Shown piece by piece: positions 1 through 5,916 of a DNA stretch of 6,782 nucleotides. The notes beneath the pieces were generated by a model. The model saw only the letters and a list, made by a program, of their open reading frames with translations. It was not told the origin of the DNA and made no database searches. A program made the position numbers and the translations under genes. How positions within the stretch are numbered: the stretch's first letter is position 1; every line of letters begins with the position of its first letter. The stretch is from DASPJL01 sp035628645 (GTDB taxonomy: Bacteria > Bacteroidota > Bacteroidia > Cytophagales > Cyclobacteriaceae). The stretch spans positions 1-6,782 of the forward strand of contig DASPJL010000062.1 of assembly GCA_035628645.1 (NCBI GenBank), given 5' to 3'.

Positions 1-395
1 TGTTGACGACAGAGAGCCGTTAAAAAACGAAAACTTTATTAAATCTCTAAAAGGAAAGCTTTATGGGGATAAAGGCTATATATCTCAGCAATTAACAAAT
101 ATTCTCTTTATTAACGGTCTTCATTTGATCACTAGTATAAGGAACAACATGAAAAACGTACTTATGGAAATGAAGGATAAAATAATGCTTAGGAAAAGAT
201 CTGTTATTGAGACTGTTAATGACGAGCTTAAGAATATGTGTCAAATAGAGCATTCCAGGCACCGTTGTTTTAATAACTTCATTACAAACCTACTTTCAGG
301 ATTAATCGCCTACTCCTTCTTCCCAAAAAAGCCTGCTATTAAATATGAGACCGAAATGACTAATCAAATTGCCCTTTTTTAATCGAACTCAGGTT
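1..395 (+). mobile_element. 3' part of an IS982-family insertion sequence, cut by the window start
   Basis: The left edge of the window lies inside an insertion sequence, identified by the transposase reading frame that ends at 382. The right terminus is not certain. The bases just after the stop codon (383-395, TCGAACTCAGGTT) are where the right terminal inverted repeat should lie, but the left terminus and the target-site duplication are outside the window, so the boundary is an inference. Nothing else recognisable lies between here and the gene at 572. Confidence 0.6.
2..382 (+). CDS. IS982-family transposase, C-terminal part
   Basis: This is the last 126 residues of a transposase whose frame is open to the left edge; the family is usually close to 300 residues, so roughly the first 60% is missing from view. 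The frame enters with VDDREPL, has GDKGYIS (Asp codon at 68-70), and then KRSVIETVNDELK, whose Glu codon is at 209-211. The last stretch fits the R-x3-E-x6-K pattern around the catalytic Glu of DDE transposases. It ends with the family-typical run ending in GLIAYSFFPKKP. The visible part has no internal stop or frameshift, so the element may be intact. It would catalyse DNA cleavage and strand transfer of its own element. The internal TTG/ATG codons from 125 onward are not real starts, because homology extends upstream of them. Confidence 0.9.
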   Translation, partial: VDDREPLKNENFIKSLKGKLYGDKGYISQQLTNILFINGLHLITSIRNNMKNVLMEMKDKIMLRKRSVIETVNDELKNMCQIEHSRHRCFNNFITNLLSGLIAYSFFPKKPAIKYETEMTNQIALF

Positions 396-571
396 AATAA
401 ATCTCTCTCATGTAGCTAATTACTTCACTATTCATAAAGAATTTTATTGTTGATCGATAGGTTTGTATCAGTTGTCAGAAAGGGTTTTTGAAAACTTTAT
501 ATACTTTATTTTAAATAGATTTAAAGCTTCAAATAATCTTGAAGATCACGAGACGTTTATAATTTGAAATA

Positions 572-1231
572 ATGGAGAAGGATACTTATCAGCCTTCCAA
601 AGCGGAGGAATTAGCCAATAGTATAACTCATGGAATAGGAGTATTGCTTAGTATAGCTGCCTTAACATTATTGGTGGTTTTTGCCAGCATAAAAGGAGAT
701 GCCTGGAGAATTGTAAGTTTTAGCATTTACGGCGCTTGTCTCGTGTTGTTGTATACTGCTTCTACACTTTATCATGCATTTCAATCCGAGAAGGTCAAAC
801 ACTATTTTAAAATAATGGATCATGCCTCTATTTATCTTTTAATTGCCGGTACCTATACGCCATTTACATTGGTTCTATTAAGAGGAGGATGGGGATGGAG
901 TTTATTCGGGATAATATGGGGACTTACCCTCTTGGGAATAGTATTTAAAATGTTTTTTATCAATAAGTTTAATATGCTTTCCACTATCATATATCTGCTG
1001 ATGGGATGGCTTATTATTGTTGCTTTTAAACCTGCTGTGGACAATATTCCATTGGGAGGATTATATTGGCTATTGGCAGGAGGGATTTCATACAGCGCCG
1101 GCGTGATATTTTTTGTGTGGCACAAACTTCCTTATCATCACGCTATCTGGCATTTATTTGTCTTAGGAGGAAGTATATGTCATTTTTTTGCAATGCTTTT
1201 TTATGTATTGCCTTTAACAGCAGTTGAATGA
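572..1231 (+). CDS. trhA: TrhA / hemolysin III family (PAQR-type) integral membrane protein
   Basis: A 219-residue inner-membrane protein with about seven hydrophobic segments, the normal size for the HlyIII family (Pfam PF03006 type). Near the N-terminus is the family motif EELANSITHGIG (residues 12-23). The putative metal-site residues are all present: S64-x3-H68 in STLYH, D83-H84 in MDHASIYLLIAGTYTPF, and H190-x3-H194 in the last helix. In eukaryotic adiponectin receptors the equivalent residues hold zinc and support a hydrolase-like activity; bacterial TrhA is linked to membrane lipid/energy homeostasis, and the name hemolysin III is historical. The ATG at 572 is the first plausible start and places EELAN at the usual distance. 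No Shine-Dalgarno sequence is visible, as is common in Bacteroidota. It stands alone between the IS end and the DUF1275 gene, with 71 bases to the latter. The substrate is unknown. Confidence 0.9.
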   Translation: MEKDTYQPSKAEELANSITHGIGVLLSIAALTLLVVFASIKGDAWRIVSFSIYGACLVLLYTASTLYHAFQSEKVKHYFKIMDHASIYLLIAGTYTPFTLVLLRGGWGWSLFGIIWGLTLLGIVFKMFFINKFNMLSTIIYLLMGWLIIVAFKPAVDNIPLGGLYWLLAGGISYSAGVIFFVWHKLPYHHAIWHLFVLGGSICHFFAMLFYVLPLTAVE

Positions 1232-1302
1232 AATGAACTCTTAATTTTTCAGATGATTGTTTGTAATTTTAGCCGTTACTTTTTGATAATGAAGTTTTAT
1301 CC

Positions 1303-2028
1303 ATGCTTAGACATAAAGGGTTTAGAAGAAATTTCAAGCACAACCTTTTATTGGCAATTTTGTTTTCTTTTGTAGCCGGGAGTATAAATGTATCAGGATT
1401 AATATTATTTAATGTTTTTACTACCAATCTAACCGGCCATGTTGGAGAATTTGCTTTATCCATTTATTCAAATCAATGGATGGACTGGCTTAAGGTACTT
1501 TTATGGCTGATATCCTTTCTGGCTGGTTCTTTTTCTGCAGCCCTGCTCACAAATTTTCTTGACAAGCTTTACCCAAAAATATCCTATGCTCTTCCGGTAA
1601 TTATTGAAATTGTTGTTCTTTTAGCTGTAATTACCGGTCCTGATTATTTTCCCGAAAGTTTTAATGATTCCGTTCAGCTTCTGCTTTTGTTTTTTTCAAT
1701 GGGGCTTCAAAATGGAATAGTTTCCGTAGTCAGCGGCAATATTGTTCGAACGACCCATCTTACCGGAATGGTTACTGACTTCGGTATTGGATTAAGCGAA
1801 TTGATTTTGCAGGATAAACGGGGAAAAAAGACCAGGGAAAAAGTAACTTTGGCAGGAACCATCATTTTTTTCTTTTTACTTGGAGGAGTTGTAAGCGCTT
1901 ATTTTACCCATACTTTTCATATTCATTTCCTTTACTTTCCAGTAGCGATCTTATTATTTATTCTTTCTTTTGATTTTTTAAGAATAAGCTATTTGTTATT
2001 GAAAAGAAAGAGCAGAGGGTTTAAATGA
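1303..2028 (+). CDS. YoaK family (DUF1275) membrane protein
   Basis: A 241-residue multi-pass membrane protein with about six hydrophobic helices. Two related signature stretches identify the DUF1275/YoaK family: AGSINVSGLILFNVFTTNLT followed by GH near residues 25-46, and GLQNGIVSVVSGNIVRTTHL followed by TG near residues 135-155. Both carry the N/R-x-T-x-x-TG pattern that repeats in the two halves of this family. The C-terminus is basic (LLKRKSRGFK), which suggests a cytoplasmic end. The function is not established; the family is often proposed to be a transporter, but no substrate is known. It follows trhA at 71 bases in the same direction. A TAATTTTA sequence at 1264-1271 could be a weak -7 element of its own promoter, but no -33 element sits at the right distance. 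The start at 1303 is the first ATG in frame with the conserved part. Confidence 0.85.
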   Translation: MLRHKGFRRNFKHNLLLAILFSFVAGSINVSGLILFNVFTTNLTGHVGEFALSIYSNQWMDWLKVLLWLISFLAGSFSAALLTNFLDKLYPKISYALPVIIEIVVLLAVITGPDYFPESFNDSVQLLLLFFSMGLQNGIVSVVSGNIVRTTHLTGMVTDFGIGLSELILQDKRGKKTREKVTLAGTIIFFFLLGGVVSAYFTHTFHIHFLYFPVAILLFILSFDFLRISYLLLKRKSRGFK

Positions 2029-2145
2029 AGGTACCTTCCCCTGTTAAGAAGAATCAACAGTCACCGTTCCTCCTATAGAAATGAATGGCTAAAAAGCCTT
2101 GCCAGTTATGTTTTATTATTAGTTAAAACCGGCAGGAATATAAAT

Positions 2146-2176
2146 TTTGCTAACAGGTAGATTTGGGATATCTTTA
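2146..2176 (+). promoter_or_regulatory. Candidate Bacteroidota housekeeping promoter for the lipoprotein-DUF2231 operon
   Basis: TTTG at 2146-2149 is followed after exactly 19 bases by TATCTTTA at 2169-2176. This matches the Bacteroidota primary-sigma consensus TTTG-N19-TAnnTTTG at all but the last base. Transcription would start near 2183, giving a leader of about 74 bases before the ATG at 2257. The rest of the 228-base gap (2029-2256) holds only a weak hairpin and no gene. No ECF-type motif is present here. Confidence 0.5.
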
Positions 2177-2256
2177 AAAAACTTGTTTAGACAAACAGTT
2201 TTCTTTTGCACTAAATAAGCTAAAACAATATTTATAACATTTTAACTAAAGTAATA

Positions 2257-2571
2257 ATGATGAAAAACCTAAAATTTCTAGCCATCGTAGCAGCTCTTTT
2301 TTTAATGTATGCATGCGAACAAAAAACAGATGTAGTTGAGTCCGGTACTTATCAAGGTAAAGTTGACAAAGTAGAAGCAGAGAAATCAGAAATTTATGTG
2401 AAAACAGATGATGGTAAAAGACTTGAATTGTACTTTACAGACTCTACTCAACTGCTTAAAAATGACGCTGTAGTTGCTTTTGAAGAGTTAAAAGAAGGTC
2501 AAAGCGTAGAAGTTGAAGTGGAGAAAGTGGGAAACCGTTTAGACCCTATTACAGTTAAAATTCTTGAATAA
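2257..2571 (+). CDS. Small exported lipoprotein, unknown function
   Basis: A 104-residue protein with a lipoprotein signal: MMKNLKF, a hydrophobic core and a lipobox (LMYAC, lipidated Cys at residue 20). The mature part is about 85 residues, rich in Lys and Glu. It alternates short beta-like strands (GTYQGKVDKV, SEIYVKTDDGKRLELYF, GQSVEVEVEKVGNRLDPITV), which suggests a small beta-barrel/OB-like fold similar in pattern to DUF5666-type domains. This fold guess comes from residue pattern alone. There is no second cysteine and no metal-binding motif. A second ATG directly follows the first (2260), so the start may be one codon later. Its stop codon touches the start codon of the next gene, so the two proteins are very probably made together and may act at the same membrane site. 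Confidence 0.75.
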   Translation: MMKNLKFLAIVAALFLMYACEQKTDVVESGTYQGKVDKVEAEKSEIYVKTDDGKRLELYFTDSTQLLKNDAVVAFEELKEGQSVEVEVEKVGNRLDPITVKILE

Positions 2572-3069
2572 ATGAGCCAAACAAGTTTTTGGCGAGCAGA
2601 AATATGGCACCCGCTTTCTGTACATTTTCCAATTGCTTTACTGATTATTGCAACCCTGACAAAGGTAATTGTACTAATCCTTAAAAATGAACAAAAGGCA
2701 ATTTGGCAAAAAGCAGGAAGTGGGCTCCTTTATATCGGATGCCTTTCTGCGTGGATTGCAATCTATACAGGGGACATGGCTGACGGTGTAGTGGCAAGAA
2801 AAATTTGCGATCCTACGATTTTAAAAGATCATGAAATTGCATCCTATAATCTGGCCTATTTATTTACGGCTGCTTCGCTTCTTGACTTAGGCCTGCTTTT
2901 GAATTTCATTCAAGGTAAAATATTAAAACCGATGCAATACCTGGTAGTTTTGCTTTCCCTCATCGGGGCATCCTATCTTGTTTATACCGGTCATTTAGGC
3001 GCTACTTTGGTTTATCAGCAAGGTGCTGGAGTTATCAAACCTTCTTTCGATTGCAGTGATTTTCAATGA
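2572..3069 (+). CDS. DUF2231-like multi-pass membrane protein
   Basis: A 165-residue inner-membrane protein with four hydrophobic segments (about residues 18-37, 50-66, 92-112 and 121-140). The N-terminal IWHPLSVHFPIALL motif, TGDMAD (66-71), a DHE motif (86-88) and GHLGATLVYQQGAGV near the C-terminus fit the DUF2231 family. Four histidines (H13, H18, H87, H141) stand at or near membrane-segment ends. Paired membrane histidines are typical of heme b sites, so heme binding is possible, but this is inference. The ATG starts on the base after the TAA of the lipoprotein gene, an arrangement that favours translational coupling. A long hairpin starts 11 bases after the stop. Family function is unknown. 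Confidence 0.75.
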   Translation: MSQTSFWRAEIWHPLSVHFPIALLIIATLTKVIVLILKNEQKAIWQKAGSGLLYIGCLSAWIAIYTGDMADGVVARKICDPTILKDHEIASYNLAYLFTAASLLDLGLLLNFIQGKILKPMQYLVVLLSLIGASYLVYTGHLGATLVYQQGAGVIKPSFDCSDFQ

Positions 3070-3080
3070 AAAAGTAGCTT

Positions 3081-3126
3081 AGGTTTTATGGATTAAAGAA
3101 TGATTATTTTTTAATCCATAAAACTT
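3081..3126. terminator. Long bidirectional hairpin between convergent genes
   Basis: A perfect 15-base inverted repeat (3083-3097 with 3110-3124, GTTTTATGGATTAAA and its complement) continues inward through one G-U pair and three more pairs to a four-base loop at 3102-3105. It continues outward through one wobble and one A-U pair. The stem is AT-rich. It lies between the ends of two convergent operons (stop at 3069 on plus; stop at 3151 on minus), so it probably terminates both. T-rich tracts are modest on either side. Confidence 0.75.
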
Positions 3127-3150
3127 ATTATTTATAAATTATTTACTTTC

Positions 3151-3816
3151 CTACTTTTCGAAAATTACAGCGTCAGGTTTTGCTCCGTGTTTAATTAAAA
3201 TATTGTTAATGTCACTGATCATTTTATCTGGGCCACATACGTAGAAGTTTTTATAAAAGTCCTTTATTTCACTTAGTAGAAAAGCTTCATCGATGTAGCC
3301 TTTTTTGTATCCGGGGATTTCTTCCTGGGTAAGGATATAAACAGCATCTTTTCCTAATATTTCTGTCAATTCCTTTTCATAGATGATATCTGCTGAAGTT
3401 TTATTAGAAAACAGAAGTCTATTGCCTTTTAGCTTATTCTCTAAAGCCAGATGCCTTAAAATCGCGATAAATGGCGTTATCCCGGCTCCACCTGCAATAA
3501 AATAACCTGGTCCCTTATATTCAATTGCTCCCCAAACATCCCCTATAATAAGCTCGTCTCCAACAATTAATTGATGTAGCTGATTCGTAACACCTTTATG
3601 ATCTGAATAGCCTTTAATCGTAAATTCAAGAAAAGGATCTTTATCCAAAGAGGTAAATGTAAAGGGACGTTTTTCTTCTTTCCAGTTTGGTTTATTTATC
3701 GAAAGTTCGGTAGCCTGGCCCGGAACAAAAGAATAGGAGGCCGGTCTTTCCACTTTAAAACTTTTTACATCATGGGTTATGGTATTAATTTCAAGGATTT
3801 TTACGATGTGTTCCAT
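3151..3816 (-). CDS. Ferredoxin-NADP-reductase-type FAD/NAD(P) oxidoreductase
   Basis: A 221-residue soluble flavoprotein with the two-domain layout of the ferredoxin-NADP reductase superfamily. The N-terminal FAD barrel has RPFTFTS (residues 50-56), the R-x-[YF]-[ST]-x-[ST] flavin motif, and GVTNQL (75-80), which normally contacts the flavin phosphates. The nucleotide domain begins with GGAGITPF (109-116) and has the C-terminal CGPDKM (194-199). There is no ferredoxin domain, Fe-S cysteine cluster, globin or molybdenum domain, so it must pass electrons from NAD(P)H to a separate partner or to free flavin or iron. The partner is not evident; the product may resemble flavodoxin/ferredoxin reductases. 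It lies 14 bases after folE on the same strand and is surely cotranscribed with it from the ECF-type promoter at 4547-4517. Confidence 0.85.
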   Translation of the reverse strand: MEHIVKILEINTITHDVKSFKVERPASYSFVPGQATELSINKPNWKEEKRPFTFTSLDKDPFLEFTIKGYSDHKGVTNQLHQLIVGDELIIGDVWGAIEYKGPGYFIAGGAGITPFIAILRHLALENKLKGNRLLFSNKTSADIIYEKELTEILGKDAVYILTQEEIPGYKKGYIDEAFLLSEIKDFYKNFYVCGPDKMISDINNILIKHGAKPDAVIFEK

Positions 3817-3830
3817 ATTTCTTAGTTTGA

Positions 3831-4487
3831 TTATTTTAAAATCATTAGTAATTCATTCCGGGTTTCTTTCTCATGGAATTTTCCATGATAACTACTGGTA
3901 AATGTACTGCTTCCGGTGTCCCTTACTCCCCTGGAAGCCACACACAGGTGCTCAGCATCCATCAGTACTGCCACATCTTCTGTACCCAACACTTCCTTTA
4001 AGTACTCCGCGATCTGAACGGTAAGTCTTTCCTGCACCTGGGGCCTTTTGGAGAAGTAATGGACAATCCGGTTCAGCTTTGAGAGTCCTATTACTTTTCC
4101 GGTTGAAATATACGCTATATGACACTTGCCAATGATGGGCACAAAATGATGTTCGCAATAAGAGTATACAGGAATGTCTTTCTCAACAAGCATTTCGGAA
4201 TACTTGTATTTATTATCAAAAAGGGTAATTTCAGGTTCATTCTCCGGACTCAGTCCGCTGAACACTTCTTTTACATACATTTTGGCTACACGTCGCGGGC
4301 TATCTTTTAAACTATCGTCCTTTAAATCAAGTCCTAAGATCAACATTATATCACGAAATTTTTCTTCTATCAGATTAATTTTTTCGTTCTCTGTAAGGAG
4401 ATCATGGTTTATGGATAGTGGCGCCACGGGAAGGCTATGATTTAATTGGTGCCCGTTCCTTAGCTTCATTTCTTTAAGGCCATTCAT
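3831..4487 (-). CDS. folE: GTP cyclohydrolase I
   Basis: A 218-residue enzyme of full family length. It converts GTP to 7,8-dihydroneopterin triphosphate, the entry step to tetrahydrofolate (and in some organisms tetrahydrobiopterin and queuosine precursors), and normally forms a toroidal decamer in the cytosol. Zinc ligands are visible at C111 and H114 (in YSYCEHHF) and C182 (in EHLCVASRGV), matching C110, H113 and C181 of the E. coli enzyme; catalytic H113 and H180 are also present. Further conserved parts are DSPRRVAKMYVKE (62-74), QVQERLT (150-156) and RGVRDTGSSTFTSSY (186-200). The first ~30 residues are poorly conserved. The ATG at 4487 follows the predicted transcription start by about 23 bases, which supports it; Met7 is the alternative. 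It is first in an operon with the flavoprotein gene and lies divergent to the ECF sigma gene, which probably controls it. Confidence 0.95.
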   Translation of the reverse strand: MNGLKEMKLRNGHQLNHSLPVAPLSINHDLLTENEKINLIEEKFRDIMLILGLDLKDDSLKDSPRRVAKMYVKEVFSGLSPENEPEITLFDNKYKYSEMLVEKDIPVYSYCEHHFVPIIGKCHIAYISTGKVIGLSKLNRIVHYFSKRPQVQERLTVQIAEYLKEVLGTEDVAVLMDAEHLCVASRGVRDTGSSTFTSSYHGKFHEKETRNELLMILK

Positions 4488-4516
4488 ATCATGCAGTTTA
4501 AAGTGAGTTTTTTACT

Positions 4517-4547
4517 ATTAGAGTAATAAAACCTCCTGAGGTTACAA
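4517..4547 (-). promoter_or_regulatory. ECF-type promoter driving folE and the flavoprotein gene
   Basis: Read on the minus strand, TTGTAACC (4547-4540) is followed after 17 bases by TCTAAT (4522-4517). The element has the same hexamer, octamer and spacing as two other sites in the window (4566 and 5317). A transcription start near 4510 would leave a leader of about 23 bases before folE. The same sequence spacing three times is the main evidence; assignment to the neighbouring sigma factor is inference. Confidence 0.8.
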
Positions 4548-4565
4548 ATTTATTTTTGTAAAAGC

Positions 4566-4596
4566 TTGTAACCTTTTTGTTATATTGATATCTAAT
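4566..4596 (+). promoter_or_regulatory. ECF-type promoter upstream of the ECF sigma gene (autoregulation)
   Basis: TTGTAACC at 4566-4573, then 17 bases, then TCTAAT at 4591-4596. It matches the folE and DUF4142 promoters in both boxes and in spacing. Its -35 box is 18 bases from the -35 box of the divergent folE promoter, so both face away from a shared AT-rich centre. The predicted start of transcription (about 4603) coincides with the first ATG of the sigma gene. Positive autoregulation is typical of ECF sigma factors. Confidence 0.8.
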
Positions 4597-4603
4597 ATGC
4601 CAT

Positions 4604-5275
4604 ATGATAATCATGGACAAAGTTTTGGAAGGAGAAAATAACCAACCTTCGGAGGAAGAAATCATTAAAAAGATAGTCGCCGGAGAAAAAAAATTGTATG
4701 AAATTATAATCCGGAAATATAACACAAGGCTTTATAGAATTGGGATGTCAATAGTAAATGATGATGATGAAGTGGAGGACATCATGCAAAATGCCTATAT
4801 AAAAGCTTATGAAAATCTAATAAAATTTGAAGGGAAGTCAAGTTTTGGGACATGGCTGGTAAGAATATTAATCAATGAAAGCCTTTTGCAATTAAAGAAA
4901 AAGAAACGGTTTGTAAGTATGGAAGATCAAGAGAATAATAAGACAATAGTTAGCCGTCTGAATGGATTGTCTGAAAAGGAAACCCCCTCTACTTCTTTGA
5001 TAAATAAAGAGCTGGCTAAAGCGTTGGAAAATTCTTTGTCCGAGCTTCCTGAAAAATATAGGATGGTATTTGTAATGAGGGAAATGGAAGATATGTCCAT
5101 TGCTGAAACAATGAGCCTGTTGGAAATATCAGAAGCCAATGTAAAAGTCAGGTTAAACAGAGCTAAACAAATGTTAAGAAGCAAGCTGGACGGCTTTTAT
5201 AAGAGCGATCAATTGCTGCAATTCCAACTTCTTCGATGCAATAAAATGGTGGAGAATGTGCTTTCCAGAATTTAA
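4604..5275 (+). CDS. ECF-family RNA polymerase sigma factor
   Basis: A 223-residue group-4 (ECF) sigma-70 protein that directs core RNA polymerase to a dedicated promoter. Region 2 covers about residues 26-100: the region 2.2 helix DEVEDIMQNAYIKAYENL (55-72) and FGTWLVRILINESL (81-94) in 2.4, followed by a basic stretch. A linker leads to region 4 (about 142-196) with LPEKYRMVF (148-156) and the helix-turn-helix SIAETMSLLEISEANVKVRL (165-184). Beyond the usual end is a tail of about 25 residues, with FQLLRCNKMVENVLSRI at 207-223; C212 is the only cysteine in the protein. No anti-sigma gene is adjacent, so control may be through the tail or a distant partner. The start may be ATG 4604 or 4613: the predicted transcription start near 4603 makes 4604 practically leaderless, and 4613 keeps the whole sigma domain. 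Its likely targets are the folE operon, itself and the DUF4142 operon. Confidence 0.92.
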   Translation: MIIMDKVLEGENNQPSEEEIIKKIVAGEKKLYEIIIRKYNTRLYRIGMSIVNDDDEVEDIMQNAYIKAYENLIKFEGKSSFGTWLVRILINESLLQLKKKKRFVSMEDQENNKTIVSRLNGLSEKETPSTSLINKELAKALENSLSELPEKYRMVFVMREMEDMSIAETMSLLEISEANVKVRLNRAKQMLRSKLDGFYKSDQLLQFQLLRCNKMVENVLSRI

Positions 5276-5316
5276 ATTTATAATAATCTAGCTTTCCCAA
5301 AAATCTTTTCAAATAG

Positions 5317-5347
5317 TTGTAACCTTTTAATTTTCACTTACTCTAAT
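5317..5347 (+). promoter_or_regulatory. ECF-type promoter of the DUF4142-cupredoxin operon
   Basis: TTGTAACC at 5317-5324, then 17 bases, then TCTAAT at 5342-5347. It shares TTAC directly before the -10 box with the folE promoter and TTGTAACCTTTT with the sigma promoter. The start of transcription would be near 5354, giving a leader of about 20 bases before the ATG at 5374. Its presence suggests this operon is transcribed separately from the sigma gene, 98 bases upstream. Confidence 0.8.
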
Positions 5348-5373
5348 GTGTATAAACATTAAATAAAAGTAAA

Positions 5374-5910
5374 ATGAAAATTCAAAGACAACTATCAAGC
5401 TTGGCCATTGGTATAATTTACCTGGCTACATTTTCTTTTCCCGCTTTTTCTCAGGAAAATCCTAAACTTTCGGATGCAGAAGTAGCGTCTGTAGCGGTGG
5501 TGGCCAATCAAATTGACATTAATTATGCTGAACTTGCTAAGGAAAAATCAAGAAACAAGGAGATTCTTAAGTTTGCAGAAACGATGGCAAATGACCATAA
5601 AGCGGTAATTGGCCAGGCGGCTGCACTGGTAAAAAAGCTGGGTGTTACGCCAAAGGACAATGTAGTAAGTCAACAATTGTTAGCAGATGCCGAAAAAACA
5701 AAAAGCACACTTAGTTCAAAAAATGGAAAGGACTTTGACAAGGCCTACATTGACAATGAAGTAGCTTATCATAAAGCGGTAATCTCAGCAGTAGAAGGTC
5801 TTTTGATACCTGAAACCGAAAACGCTGAATTAAAGGCATTGCTACAAAACATTTTACCCGCCTTAAGAACCCATCTTTCACATGCAGAAATGGTTCAAAA
5901 ACAATTTTAA
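5374..5910 (+). CDS. Exported DUF4142 (ferritin-like helical) protein
   Basis: A 178-residue protein with a cleavable signal peptide: basic start MKIQRQ, hydrophobic core, and a likely cut after AFS (residue 26), giving a periplasmic product. The mature part is mostly helical and fits the DUF4142 family, which is related to ferritin-like four-helix bundles. Candidate metal-binding acids and histidines are spaced through it: E53 in NYAELAKEKS, D74-H75 in FAETMANDHKAV, D127, E129 and H133 in KAYIDNEVAYHKAVI, and H167 and H170 in RTHLSHAEM. Whether it binds metal is not established for the family. There is an ECF-type promoter just upstream, and the cupredoxin gene follows after only six bases, so the two are one operon. 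The combination hints at a periplasmic metal or redox-stress role, which is inference. Confidence 0.88.
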   Translation: MKIQRQLSSLAIGIIYLATFSFPAFSQENPKLSDAEVASVAVVANQIDINYAELAKEKSRNKEILKFAETMANDHKAVIGQAAALVKKLGVTPKDNVVSQQLLADAEKTKSTLSSKNGKDFDKAYIDNEVAYHKAVISAVEGLLIPETENAELKALLQNILPALRTHLSHAEMVQKQF

Positions 5911-5916
5911 GGGTCG

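Noticed and set aside
853..1125. Antisense open frame inside the trhA gene
   Set aside because: It is a shadow of a clearly coding frame; its translation shows no recognisable domain. The same applies to antisense frames at 1269-1463, 4498-4725, 4927-5184, 5711-6016 and 6404-6667, and to overlapping frames inside folE and the CDGSH gene.
1264..1271. TAATTTTA as the -7 box of a DUF1275 gene promoter
   Set aside because: No TTTG or TTG lies at 17-21 bases upstream, so the match is only half a promoter.
2027..2038. GAAGGTACCTTC palindrome at the end of the DUF1275 gene as a terminator
   Set aside because: There is no loop and no T-run, so it cannot form a normal terminator hairpin; likely chance or a protein site.
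2100..2134. Weak hairpin (TGCC...GGCA with GTTTTA...TAAAAC inside) after the DUF1275 gene
   Set aside because: Its two stems are separated by an uneven internal loop and no T-run follows; too weak to call a terminator or riboswitch.
3151..5910. Interpretation as a light-responsive (photolyase/carotenoid) cluster because folE and an ECF sigma factor are adjacent
   Set aside because: No photolyase, carotenoid gene, B12-binding or LOV/BLUF domain is in the window; light remains only one of several possible signals.
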